Part shown: positions 1-10,669 of the stretch, one piece after another
Layout of the letters: each line of letters opens with the position of its first letter
How positions within the stretch are numbered: the stretch's first letter is position 1
Assembly (NCBI GenBank): GCA_019649035.1
Contig: BMAT01000250.1
Span: 131,799 to 156,055 of the forward strand
DNA: 24,257 bases
Reading direction: 5' to 3'
Origin: Elysia marginata
Taxonomy: Eukaryota; Mollusca; Gastropoda; Plakobranchidae
The notes under the pieces: model-generated
What the model was told of the DNA's origin: nothing
Seen by the model: the letters and a program-made list of their open reading frames with translations, nothing else
Databases searched by the model: none
Made by a program: the position numbers and the translations under genes

Positions 1-110
1 CCCCCCCCTCAAAATGTAGGTTCACACCATTTGGCATTACTTCCTAGAAGAAAGGTTCCCTCAGAATCTTTCTTGGTAGGCTTTGCATCTGAAAGAGATC
101 AAAGTTCAGT

Positions 111-1200
111 GTCTCTCTCACCAGTCTTTTTTCCAGGAAAATTATCTCATCATCACTCAAAACTGAAAGACCTCCCCAACCTTTTTTTCCATGAAAAGTA
201 TTGCAGCAAACCTCAAAACTGGAGGACCTCCCCAACCTTTTTTTTTCCATGAAAATATCTCAGCATCCCTTAAAACTGAAAGACATCACCAATCTTTTTT
301 TTCCATAAAAATATCTCAGCATCCCTTAAAACTGAAAGAAATCACCAATCTTTTTTTTTCCATGAAAATATCTCAGCTTCCCTTAAAACTGAAAGAAATC
401 ACCAATCTTTTTTTTCCATGAAAATATCTCACCATCCCCCTAAACTGAAAGACATCACCAATCTTTTTTTCCATGAAAAGTATCTTAGCATCCCTCAAAA
501 CTGAAAGAAATCACCAATCTTTTTTTCCATGAAAAGAGTCGCAGCATCCTTTAAAACTGAAAGAAACCCCAATCTTTTTTTCCATGAAAATATCTCAGCA
601 TCCCTCAAAATTGAAAGACATCATCAATCTTTTTTTCCATGAAAAGTATCTTAGAATCCCAAAACTGAAAGAAATCACCAATCTATTTTCCCATGAAAAG
701 TATACGGCTCTGTGGCCTAGCAGTAAGACACTCGCTCAGAGATCGGGAGGTGCGTGGTTTCGATCCCCCACCGAGTCAAACCGAGGACTTTAAAATTGGT
801 ATTAGCAGCTGATGCGCCTAATATATGGATTTAGTGTTTAGTCTGGTCGGCCCGGTGTTAGTATAATGTGACAGGGTGTGGTGTATGCAAGCGCTCCTTA
901 CATCACAGTGTGGCTTTCAAATGTCCCTAACGCCGTCTCTGATGTAGTTGAAAAGAGATGTTAAAATTCAAACAAACAACCAATCAACTATGAAAAATAT
1001 TGCAGCATCCCTCAAAACTGGAAGACATCACCAATCTTTTTTTTTCTTCGAGAAATATCTCAGCATCTCCCAACACTCAAAGACATCACCAACCTTTTTT
1101 CCATGAAAAGTATCTCATTAACCCTCAAAACTTAAAGCATCACTGACCTTTTTTCCATGAAAAGTATCTCCGCATTCCTTTAAACTCAAGCTGAAAGTCT
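111..1200. repeat. Degenerate minisatellite, period about 57 bp, interrupted by a SINE
   Basis: Diverged tandem copies of a unit containing AAAACTGAAAGACATCACCA, then ATC, a T7-9 run, CCATGAAAA, TATCTCAGCATCCC. About ten units lie before 704 and about four after 989. The T-run length varies and several units carry small indels. Open frames here are by-products of the repeat and not genes. Confidence 0.9.
704..989 (+). mobile_element. tRNA-derived SINE, family 1, copy A
   Basis: The head resembles a tRNA, with box B-like GGTTTCGATCCC at 756-767 (one extra T). The body has GGACTTTAAAATTGGTATTA, the core CGGTGTTAGTATAATGTGAC at 853-872, and a tail GAAAAGAGATGTTAAAATTC followed by a CAAACAAACAACCAATCAAC run. 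It closely matches the copy at 12580-12878. It is flanked by ATGAAAAGTAT (693-703) and ATGAAAAATAT (990-1000), an imperfect 11-bp target duplication taken from the minisatellite unit. Confidence 0.88.
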
Positions 1201-1304
1201 TCAGTTTAAGGAAATGAATCATTCTCCTTTTTCCTTTCTCTTTTACCCCTTGTAACTTAGTTATTTTTAAAATTATTCCGGTTTCTCCCCCCTACCCCCC
1301 TTCC

Positions 1305-1560
1305 CGGGGGCCTAGATAGCTCAGTTGGTAGTGACCTCGATCCGTGGCCGAGAGGTCGCGGGTTCGAGCCTCAGCTGAGCACAGTCCGGGCCTCTACTGG
1401 TTGGGTCGGTGTCAGTATAATGTGACCGGCTGAGGCTAAGTCATGGTATCCCCGCTAGTCTCTGGGTGGCAGCCCGTACATTGTCATTGGGACCCAAGCC
1501 CTGATAGCACCTTTGAAGTGGAATTGGGCTTGTAAAAATATCCTTCAATTCAATTAAACC
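1305..1560 (+). mobile_element. tRNA-derived SINE, family 2
   Basis: The head has a perfect box A, TAGCTCAGTTGG (1317-1328), and box B-like GGTTCGAGCCT (1361-1371), an RNA polymerase III internal promoter. The body contains the core CGGTGTCAGTATAATGTGAC (1407-1426), then GGGACCCAAGCCCTGATAGC and a tail CTTCAATTCAATTAAA. Possible target duplication CCCCCCTTCC at 1295-1304 and 1561-1570; this is low-complexity, so the ends are uncertain. The head is tRNA-like but lacks a closed acceptor stem, so it is not called a tRNA gene. Confidence 0.82.
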
Positions 1561-1570
1561 CCCCCCTTCC

Positions 1571-2263
1571 TCACATATTGCTCTTTGTCGGTCTGTCTGT
1601 TTCTCATTGGAACTCCTGCCCCATCTATGTTCCCTTCCTATTTTTCTAGTCCCCGTTGATCTGTATCACTATCAGTCGTTCCTGATTCTTGTTCCTGTGG
1701 ACAGATCCTCTCTTGCTCACCCTTGGATTTCTTCTTCATTCTCAGCCTGTCACTTCACTCCCTGTTTGTCTGTTACTGTATGAAACTTAATTTTTCCTTA
1801 TATGGTCCTGCCTTCTCCCCTCTCTTCTCTGTCTGTGTTTCCCCGCTCTGCATCTTTGATTTTATGATTATCAGTATTCCTTTTCTGTTGAGACTGTCTG
1901 ACTTTTCTTTCTTCCTCCTCTATCTTTGAATAACAGAAATTGAAACCAAAACTAGCAATTAATTTTTTCAATATCCCAACAGACACCTTACTCTCAAGCA
2001 AAACTCCTAATGAATTAAACTTGCTGGAAAAATTCTGCATTCAGAATTTCGGTCTGATGAATAAGATGTTAAACGAAGAGGAACTGTAATTTTTCTTTAC
2101 ACTTTGAAAGATCTGTTTGCCCTGAGATCTTTCTAAAAGTGTTTCTGATGAGTGTTTTCAATTGTTTCCCCCCTCTTGATTTGCATTGTAATTTGTATGA
2201 TAAAACTTGTTTTATAATCTAGAGGATCATAATTTTCAAAAGAATTTTATATATCATTCTCAG
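1571..2263. other. Non-coding flank or intron upstream of the first visible EndoU exon
   Basis: T- and C-rich to 1930, then AT-rich, ending in the acceptor at 2261-2263. The missing start of the EndoU domain is not encoded here in any frame I could recognise, so this is most likely intron. Confidence 0.6.
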
Positions 2264-2495
2264 CTTTCAGAGACCTTTTAGACAATTATGAGTTGGACCT
2301 TGGAGATGAGGAGGTAGTGACATGGGAGGAAAGGAAAGAAAATCACGAGTTTTTGACAGCTATAATGGAAACACCTGTAATGAAGCGAGCACACGAATAC
2401 TTGGTTTCAAAGGGAGCAGCACCAGCAGATGAAGGCAAATTTAAAGGTCTTTTGCATGGAATCTGGTTTAGAATGTGCAGGAAAGGTGGATCCAG
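2264..2495 (+). CDS. EndoU internal exon 1 of 3
   Basis: The acceptor is CAG at 2261-2263 after a weak pyrimidine tract, and the donor is AG|GTAATT at 2495/2496. The exon starts with 2 bases completing a codon and ends with 2 bases (AG) of a serine codon. A second AG 7 bases further on (2269-2270) would also give an acceptor but would shift the joining phase and lose the Phe-Arg of the conserved FRDLLDNYE block, so the first is preferred. The exon encodes the N-terminal helical half of EndoU. Confidence 0.9.
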
Positions 2496-4772
2496 GTAAT
2501 TTCATAATCTTTGTCTTCATTTTTGAAAGCATGCAGAGGATTCTGATACAATTGTTAACCGTTCTAGAAATTGATAGTTGTAAGGTCATTGATTTATCAA
2601 ACAGAAAAGAAAAACTTTTTTTAGCCTAAACTGAATCATTAGTTTTTGGCAAACTAAGTTGGAATAAAAGCAAGGGTCTGAAACACTATCAAGTTAAAGC
2701 AAGTTCTAATAGAAGCTCTGTATAATAGTATTGTGAAAAGCCCCTTTACCTTGTAAAACTGCAGCCTGCAGTGATGAAACAATTTTTAATTTATTTTCCG
2801 TTTTTTCCGCTTTTTAAGCCTGTGAAACTGATTAAACACACAGTTTGAACAGGAGTGATATCATAGACTATGACAATTTGGTGTCCTATAATGACACATT
2901 TTGTATTATATTTATGGATATGCGAATGAGCGCCAGGATATTCAGTTATTCTCAGAAAATTTGAGTGGCTTTCTTGATTTTTGTTTCTTCTTTTGCTTTA
3001 CTTTTTAAATAATAAATGTTTACTAATACCTGACTTTTTGTAACGTGTATGGTTACAATTATCAGATGTGTTGGGAAGTGAATTGACTTTTTTGGTGCTT
3101 AATGCATTTGCTGTAGTATATCTCTGGCGACTGTTTAACATTATTTTGTTAATTGACTTGATACTTACATCAAGTTTTATAAGGGCAGATAAAAGTTCAA
3201 ATCTCAGGGTTTTTCTACAAAGAAAAATGTAATGGTTAGAACATAACCAAAATTTCAGGATACCCTATATAAATAATAGATCCCTCAATCCAGAAATATT
3301 GCTGTTTCATCTTATCTCTTTGTTTCATTTATGTAAAATTGTGAGTCAGCCAGTTCCACTTGTTTTTGTGTACTTAAAATATTTGTTTGATTAAAATTAC
3401 ATCTGAAATTTTTTGTGGAATAGTGTGTTTTTTTTTCATGCAAATAAAGCAGAGAATTCCATAAGATTGACAAAATCTGATGATTAGATCTTTGAAGTCA
3501 AATTTCAGGCAGCACCTAAAATCTTGGAAATTGAAGATGGTGAACTTTCAGTACAATTTTGTTTTCTTTTGGCAGTGCACCCAACTCATGCAGCTTTGAG
3601 CATGTGTTTGTTGGAGAGGGCAGAAATGAGGATGTGATAGGTATGCACAACTGGATCCAGTTTTACCTGCAGGAGAAGGCTGGCAACATTGATTACCATG
3701 GATATTTCAGAAGAGAAACAGTAAGTGTCTCAGAAGTGCTTAATTTACAAGGGCATGTGATAACAGGCTGTGTGCATATGAATTAACTGGTTATTGACAG
3801 GTGGCTGCTACTGCACAAAAATCATATTTTCTTCGTAGATATTTATTGATCTTTAGAGAAATGATTAAACTTTTATAAAACATAATTGGCATGTGGGCAG
3901 ATGTACATTGATTTTGGCAATGGTTTTTCTTGATGGCTTATTTTGAAACTATTGGCCACCATTCATACTCATGGCAGCAGATGAAATAAACAGGGATGGA
4001 TTCTACTCAGCTAGACTTTATTTCCTTACAGAGAAAAGTTCAAGTTGATACAAGGACAAAGCATTCTAGATTTCTATGAGTGGTATAGTCTCAGCTTTTA
4101 AAAAAAATTTGATTGCTGTTTTTTACGGCTCCTCTTTTTTGAATGAGAGGTTTTATGTTCCTACATGTTCTTGAAGTAGTTATAAGGGTTTACCCGAGTG
4201 CTTATACAGTCAATGAATTTGTATCAAATGCTTCTTGGTTGGTTTCAACAAACATGGATTAGCTGTTTGAGCTGTATTTCATAGCTTTGATGTATTTGGT
4301 AAAGCGTATTTTCGTCCGCTTGCCTGAAAATATCAAAGATTATAAGGTACATTTTTGTGTTCCCCTCAATACTTTGGAGTTGTGCTAAGAGTGTTTAGTA
4401 CAGCACAATTACACATATTTTTAATTAATTAGATGGACGCCTAAAATGCTTTCATAATTATTTCAAATTCTCTTTCAGGTTCAAGATGATGAAATTGTAA
4501 GACTTATGGCTGTGCAATTCTCATGGAATGGTATAAAAGGAAAGCCTATGTGTAGTGTTTTCATCGGCTCTAGTCCTGAGTTTGAGATTGCAGCCTATAC
4601 AACAATTCTGCTTTTAGACCGCGATGGCAAACTTGACGTAAAAATGGGAGAGTATGAGGTGGAGTTCACAATACATGGTTATGGCTCAAGTCATCACAGG
4701 AAACTTGGAACAGCGTTCATTGGAGCTGCTCGCTTTGAGGACTATGCTCGCAAAAGGGGTTGGCATCATTAA
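2264..4772 (+). CDS. EndoU/XendoU-type poly(U)-specific endoribonuclease, 3' part (three exons, 5' end missing)
   Basis: EndoU enzymes cleave single-stranded RNA at uridines, usually leaving 2',3'-cyclic phosphate ends; animal members are secreted or cytoplasmic. The exons 2264-2495, 3576-3720 and 4479-4772 join in one frame into 222 residues ending in TAA at 4770-4772. The order of motifs is diagnostic: FRDLLDNYE, a [13 protein letters not shown] helix, [50 protein letters not shown] and [14 protein letters not shown]. The family's two catalytic histidines (EHVFVGE and HNW) and the catalytic lysine (in the WNG..GKP stretch) are all present, so the enzyme looks intact as far as seen. About 60 residues at the start of the usual 260-280-residue EndoU domain are missing, so an upstream exon must exist. 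Both introns have GT-AG ends. The gene converges on the PTCHD gene. Family assignment is very secure; the paralogue is not determined. Confidence 0.95.
2496..3575 (+). other. EndoU intron between exons 1 and 2
   Basis: AT-rich, GTAATT to TTGGCAG. No repeats or coding segments recognised. Confidence 0.85.
3576..3720 (+). CDS. EndoU exon 2 of 3, both catalytic histidines
   Basis: The acceptor is TTGGCAG ending at 3575, and the donor is ACA|GTAAGT at 3720/3721, a perfect consensus. The first base completes the serine codon begun in the previous exon. The exon encodes FEHVFVGE (first catalytic His, with flanking Glu) and [11 protein letters not shown] (second catalytic His), followed by DYHGY. 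Confidence 0.95.
3721..4478 (+). other. EndoU intron between exons 2 and 3
   Basis: AT-rich, GTAAGT to TCTTTCAG. Nothing else recognised. Confidence 0.88.
4479..4772 (+). CDS. EndoU terminal coding exon with catalytic lysine
   Basis: The acceptor is TCTCTTTCAG ending at 4478. The exon opens in phase 0 with [10 protein letters not shown], runs through [10 protein letters not shown] (catalytic Lys region) and [14 protein letters not shown], and ends RKRGWHH with TAA at 4770-4772. The Met at 4506 is internal, not a start. Confidence 0.95.
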   Translation, partial: VQDDEIVRLMAVQFSWNGIKGKPMCSVFIGSSPEFEIAAYTTILLLDRDGKLDVKMGEYEVEFTIHGYGSSHHRKLGTAFIGAARFEDYARKRGWHH

Positions 4773-4926
4773 GCGAAACAGCTTTGCAAACTGCATCACC
4801 TGCAACCGTATGGTAGTTTGATTCTGAGCTCTTGTAATCTGAGGCACAATTTTTTTTACTCATGAAATTGTAAAAAGTTTATATTAACCACTTAGCACAG
4901 TTCATATTTAATCCCCACTTATGTCA

Positions 4927-4932
4927 AATAAA
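4927..4932 (+). promoter_or_regulatory. Polyadenylation signal AATAAA of the EndoU gene (candidate)
   Basis: AATAAA lies 155 bases after the EndoU stop and is followed by a T-rich, GT-containing stretch (4940-4980), as expected for a short 3' UTR. Further AATAAA copies at 5436-5441 and 7602-7607 could serve longer transcripts. Confidence 0.55.
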
Positions 4933-5459
4933 AATATAATTGTTATGCTTTCATATTTAGTTTTCTTATTGACTTTGTATATAATTCTTTATAACGACAA
5001 TGATGATCCCCAAACCTCTGCCTTAGACTTTACAACCAATCTCAATGCCAAATTATTTCCAATTTGTCAGCTCTAAAACTTGCCAGTATAGATGTTTTGC
5101 CTAAAAATTGCCTTATCAAAAGTATATTGGAACTGAAGTTACTTCTAAAAGAAGACTTCCATTCCATATCATATTTGTTTACAAACAAGAGGAGTGTTGG
5201 GTAGCAAAAGTGATAAACCTGTGATTAAATTTATATTTAAATTTAGACCTAGTTGTCAGGTCTGACTTGTGCATGAAGAAATTGATCTGTGATCAATATT
5301 TTTGTCGAAATGTTACTTGGAAATATATGTATTCTTAGACTAGAGCTAACTAAATTCATATCAACTTTAAAATTTATAACTTGTGAAGCTCAAGAAAGCT
5401 GTTTTTATTTGATTTCATAGCAAATGTTTGTGATCAATAAAAAGAATATCGAAACCTCA

Positions 5460-5471
5460 AGGTCAAGGTCA
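5460..5471 (+). promoter_or_regulatory. Tandem AGGTCA pair (nuclear-receptor-like half-sites, DR0)
   Basis: Two abutting AGGTCA hexamers, preceded by CA. The form matches nuclear receptor half-sites, but a single 12-base match in a 5-kb AT-rich region may be chance. No target gene is implied. Confidence 0.2.
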
Positions 5472-8400
5472 GTATTACCAATTTGTCCAAGGATAGCTTA
5501 AATCATTGTATGGTTTTCGCTATCTTCAGAAAATTTATGTGTGTCATAAGTTCCACTTTCATTGTCTCTGTGCTTCAGATTCAGAGCTTTTAAAACCATC
5601 TATAAACAGCCAAAACTGCACTGGCACTTTGTACCTTTTGCTGAAGGCTTATTAAAGTAAGGTTTATGTGATTGAAATGCTTCAGGATGATTTATATGTG
5701 TTAAGACATTCATTCTTTTATTTTTCATTACTCTATTTCCTCGATCAAACTGTCTCTAGTAGTCCTTGCATTTTCTCTGATGGGTGTATTTTAAGAACAT
5801 AGGTGCTAACTGTTAAGTTTTTTTTTCATTTATGTTAATTTAAATTATAAGAAAACATATGGATCTATTTGATATATTTCCATTTCCATCTTTTTGAAAT
5901 TTATAACTATTTTTATGTAATACATACTTACCTTCTTCTGAATTTCTGAAGGTTTTTTAAAGTTCTTTGTGTAATGCTTACAAAGTAGGGGATAAGTTGT
6001 TTAAAGCTGTGTCAGGATGAGACTCCCTGAGAGAGCCTGTGAAGGAAGTTCTGAAACTATGTTAGATTATTGGAGCCAAGGTATAAAGAAAGGAAAAATG
6101 GAAAATCTTTGTTCTTTCTTAGGTCTTGTTATCTTCCCAATATTATTTAGTTATTTTTTGTCATCCTTTAATTTGTTTAAACAAAAGGAATACATACTAG
6201 TAAAAAACGTGTCCCATCAGAAAACATTATGCTGAACAAGCTGTACCTACTTGGGCTTACCAATACAGTATTCTAATGCTGTTAAAAATAAACTGTAATA
6301 GTTTTTTTAGGATCAGATTTTTAAAATTTTGATGTGATAAAACAAACCGGTGCAATACTAGCAATGAATTGTGTAAAGTTGAAAAGCAGCAAATATGGTT
6401 TGTATGTTAGATTCATGCCTGAAAAGGGAAGTAGAATTGGCTGGAATCATTATTCTATAACTTTATTGTCTCTGAAGTTAAATTAGAAACATTTAATTGT
6501 AACAGTCTTTGATAATATGGGACTAGTTGAAGTGTTATTTACTTTGGTGCTGAATTTCACAGATGATGATAAGTCCTGATACATATTATATACGAATTGT
6601 ATACATGTACTCCATTAGAGTAATTTGAAAAACTAATTTTAGGAACTGAAAAGCCATTTTGTTTCACAAATGTTATTGTGAATAAGCTAATTAAAATTAA
6701 GTAGTTAAATGTTTATTAAGTCGTGGATAAAACCATTTTAGTTTTAAAAATTTAGGGTCAGCAGAGCTTCTATATCTCTAATGATGTACTGGAAAAAAAC
6801 TGTGTGAAAAAAGTACAATAACATGAAATACTTTTACAGAAAGCCAGCTTTCATGACTCTGTCTCTATAACTGTATAAGGTTCTTTAATCAGCATTGGTC
6901 TTTTCATGAAAGTGTGATGGCAATCCTCTTTATTTTTTAAATTTTTTGAAAATTCAACCTTTATCCACTGTTACAAAATACTTCTATAAACTCTACATTT
7001 CTACATGTAAATGAAAGTGATTACACTCATTGATATCTGAAATTCTGTGTACAATTTATAAACAAGAGATTATATAATTGCCTCTCATATCTAAACCATT
7101 TTATTTGCTTATATTAACATCCAGTAAATTACATCTGTAAATTGTGTGCATGGTAATAATTTCAGTTTTTTGCATTTTTTAAATTATTTTTTATTTTATT
7201 TGATTTTTTAAAAAAAACAGATTCATCCTTCAAAATTTGAGCCTAACGTTTTAGCCCTTTACTAATTAAAAATGCAGTGTATAATTTTTCTCTAAAAATT
7301 CTCATCTCCAATTTTTATTTTATGACCTTTAGGGTCATTACCTAGGTGATTGAATGATTATAACAAGAAATTTTTTTTGTATTTTAAACTTTTTTTATGC
7401 ATTTTACAGCTGTGAGAAATGAAATTGGTGCTGAAAAACTTTTTTTTCTTTTGCTCCCTACACATACTTTTATTTGGCTACCGGTACGCATTAACAATTT
7501 TTGGTTCTTATTGAAAATTTATTGCCTTGTTATCTTAACAGAGTATGCTCTTACATTGTATTTGATGACAATTGTTGTCGTCACAAAATAGTGTCTGCAA
7601 CAATAAAAAGCAAGGCTATATACTGTTGTCTTTTTTATTTTGAATTTGATGTGTAGAAATCAGAAGATAAAGAGTCAATGTTGTCTTTATTTCCTGTACC
7701 AGTTGAAAATCTTTTCAATTATAAAAATGTGACCCCACGATGGAAAGCTCGTTTGTAATGAACAGTTTTAGATTTTCAAAGGACATTAGGAATCACAACA
7801 AAATTAAAAACAAAATATGAAAGAAATTTTAAGGAAAAGTAACAGCAACAGAAAGCCGCTGATATTGAAATTAATCTGTTCTGAATTTGCACATACATTT
7901 TGATCACACTTTTAGTTTTGAACGAAAGCCAGCCCTCTGTTCCATTAGTATTCGCATATAAAGCCACATTACACAAGGAAATGTCTAAATCCCGAGCATC
8001 AAGAAAAAAATGAATGAGAGGGAGCTACCGTAAAAAAAAAGAAATTATATAGGTTAGACTATATTATGGCTAAGGAATGTACTATTAGCTGAAAACTGGA
8101 CTTCATACACCTTGCATTCGATGAAGCTTAGTCAAAATATAATTTTTTTCCTTAAAGTGCTTGAATTTTCTTATGAGCTACGACCTTAGCATGATACAAA
8201 ATTAATAAAAAAGGTGGCTTCAATCTTTTCCACTAAACAGATCCTTGTATATTTTTGCAGTGATTGATATTCTTGCTATGGCACTAGCAGTCACGCCTTT
8301 ATGATTTTGCTTAGGGTTTAAAAACAGTTGAACAAAATTACTGCCTCTACGTAAGATATAGAGGTGTCCTCTAAAAATAAAGTTCTAAGGACTAGGTAAA

Positions 8401-8738
8401 AAATTAATCTTAACCAAGTTTTCTCCTAAATTCAAGCTGATGTTGTAGAAATAAATTAAAAAGAGAATGACTGTATATGCTTGGATAAATAGTAGAACAA
8501 ACGTTTATAAAGATGTAGCGAACGAAAAAACCCTCTTCATCTTTAGCTGTTGGAAGTTTGAAAGGAACCTAAAAAATACATTAAAAAAATAAAAAAAAAA
8601 CCAACTTAATGAATATAACAGACGGCAACCATCCCCTCCCCTTTCTTGACTAATGAGGCGATTGAATAAATTACCCATACACATAGTTCTGGATTGTCAA
8701 AGCTATGCGCATTTAAAAGAAACTAAATCTTAGACAAT

Positions 8739-8950
8739 GAAAAAGGGAGATAGATGTCATTTTTATATGAACGTAGACTCAAGCTAATGGCGTTTTATAT
8801 TTTTAAACAATGAAAACCAACCACACATAACATTACGTTGTGTAAAACACTTACGAAAAGAAAGATAAATGTCACTTTTAGTAAATACATATCTGAGGTT
8901 ATGACGTTTAAGACATAGTGTTCAACAATGAACACCTACATATAATGACA
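8739..8950 (+). repeat. Diverged tandem duplication, unit about 95-115 bp
   Basis: Two units, about 8739-8836 and 8856-8950, align over AGATAgATGTCA / AGATAaATGTCA, ATGGCGTTTTA / ATGACGTTTAA and ACAATGAAAACCAACCACAC / ACAATGAACACCTACATATA. Identity is modest, so this is an old duplication. Confidence 0.5.
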
Positions 8951-9486
8951 GTTGAAAGAGAATCTACTACATGTTTTTCTTCGTGGTGAATAGACTTCGA
9001 AATCACCACTATCTCTCAAAATGAGCATTTATGCCGAAACTATAGATCAATATTTTTAGTCTTTCATTGAAACAACGTTTCGTGTGTGAAGATATTGATA
9101 GTTTGAGAGTTTTAGAAATAAAGTGAGAAACAGACTGAGCTTAAAAAAGACAAACACAGGAAGGTAGATACTTTCGTGAGATGATTGAAAGATTTGATAT
9201 TTTGAAAGGTATGTAATTAGCAGAGGAGAGAAGTAGGCTTTCAGTAGAAATGCCCGAAATGTCTGCCCCTAGTATGATTCTGACATTCAACTCATGGTAG
9301 CTTCGGCACCCACCGCCTTGCCACTAGAAGAAACATAACCAATGCATGTACCATGTCGCCATTACTCTCTTAAAAAGAAGTTTCATAGCTAAGGTCCTAT
9401 GAAAAGACTGAGACATGATAAAATGGCATGTTGGGTGGAAAAAGGTGGGGGGGGGGGATGGGTCTTTTTTATGTATCTCTACATAA

Positions 9487-9492
9487 TTTATT
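9487..9492 (-). promoter_or_regulatory. Candidate polyadenylation signal for the PTCHD gene
   Basis: AATAAA on the minus strand about 640 bases past the PTCHD stop. It is the nearest canonical hexamer I noticed downstream; another is at 9520-9515. It marks a plausible 3' UTR end only. Confidence 0.3.
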
Positions 9493-9906
9493 TGCGCAGT
9501 GGCTGCCTTCACTATTTATTCTAATAGTAAACCAACACTAACATCTTTGCCTCATATGATAGCTATTACTGTTAGTATTACGTAGTGAGGGAATTTTAGA
9601 TTAGAGAGATTCAAATGTCTGAAAACAGCACTTTCATATTATTGGTCAAACTAGTTTGCGTGATCAAAATGTAGGACTTTTTCAATCTTATAAGCGTACA
9701 TTGATATTTTTTCCGGGTGATTGAAGTCGATCAAATTATTAATCTAACTCACTTCGATAATCGACGATTCATTCCGATCTTATAGTAGTCCAATGGTAAA
9801 AGCCTCCATTGTTGCCATTTTAGGATGAGTTGGAAATCTCTTTTTTTGTTACTAGTATTGAGAACTCCGATAAACCGTATGACTACTATAAAAGCTCTCT
9901 CAAAGT

Positions 9907-9932
9907 GTGTGTGTGTGTGTGAAAGAGAGAGA
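9907..9932 (+). repeat. GT/GA dinucleotide microsatellite
   Basis: A short (GT)n run followed by GA repeats in the PTCHD downstream region. Confidence 0.8.
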
Positions 9933-10131
9933 AGATATGGAACAGTAAGTCTTAGTCTACTATACATTGGAACACAAAGAAACAAGGAGGAAAATAATTT
10001 TTTTTGTCACATAAATAAATATATTTTCTTCATATCAGTTGAAATGCTTTTAAAAGGTAAAAAAAAATGATCTAAGACAGTAGCAATAAACTGCGTCAAA
10101 TAAACCCTTGAGCACTTAAGGTGCTCTTGTT

Positions 10132-10669
10132 TTACATGTAATGTCTTGCTGGATTACCCGCATCATAGTAAACATTGTTTTCATACAAGTGTTCACATTC
10201 ATCGACATCATCGCCAGTGTTTTTCAAATAAACGCCATTATCCGTCTGCGATTCGACACGACTAACATTGCTTTTTGGAGAAGGCGGTATAACTGTTATA
10301 CTATTCGAGACAGAGCCGTATGAAATGCTCCCTTCACCGGAGGAAGAAAGAGCTCCATTGCCACGAAGTAACCTTCGTTTACTCTCGTCGTCGCTTTTGT
10401 CCAGGCGCATGTGAGAGGCAGGCCCAATGAACGATAGCATGACGGGAACAAGCAAAATGGCATGAGCAGCTCCGAAAGTAACGACCAAGAGCATTACTTT
10501 GAAGAAGGCTTTAAAGATGTAGGACTCCGTCACCGAGAGGACAAGGACGCCCAGCATGGAGGAGAAACCACCGTTGAGAATTGGACCGGAAGCGTGAACA
10601 ATGGCGTCCAGGGCGCGGCCATGACGGGTCGTCTCGTCGGACACCATGTAAGCCGTGCAGACATGCGCA
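10132..10669 (-). CDS. PTCHD terminal exon: helices 11-12 and cytoplasmic tail
   Basis: The acceptor CATTTTCTTTTCAG precedes 10669; the stop codon TAA is at 10134-10132. It encodes AHVCTAYM, RHGRALDAI, then GGFSSMLGVLVLSVTESYIF and AFFKVMLLVVTFGAAHAILL (helices 11-12), followed by a polar tail rich in Ser, Asp and Asn, with DECEHLYENNVYYD near the end. The Met at 10647 is internal; the frame runs upstream to the acceptor. Confidence 0.95.

Larger units (their letters stand above)
4773..10131. other. EndoU 3' UTR, intergenic stretch and PTCHD 3' UTR; no gene seen
   Basis: A long AT-rich stretch between two convergent genes. Open frames are short, of low complexity and resemble nothing. Visible items are AATAAA signals, a diverged duplication at 8739-8950, a poly-G run at 9448-9459 and a short GT/GA tract at 9907-9932. 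The 3' ends of both transcripts must lie inside. Confidence 0.7.

Noticed and set aside
31-793. Several overlapping open frames of 60-80 codons on both strands
   Set aside because: They follow the 57-bp minisatellite and the SINE; their proteins simply repeat the unit (LKLKEITNLFF) and do not resemble genes.
150-1200. CRISPR-like array
   Set aside because: Regular spacing, but units are contiguous tandem copies without unique spacers, in an animal genome.
1309-1380. tRNA gene
   Set aside because: Box A and B are good, but I could not pair an acceptor stem, and the sequence continues into a SINE body with the shared core.
6017-6235. Small + strand open frame in the EndoU downstream region
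   Set aside because: AT-rich, hydrophobic by composition, no recognisable motif or splice context.
9749-10070. Overlapping open frames with His-Thr or Val-Cys runs
   Set aside because: They are translations of the GT/GA microsatellite and flanks.
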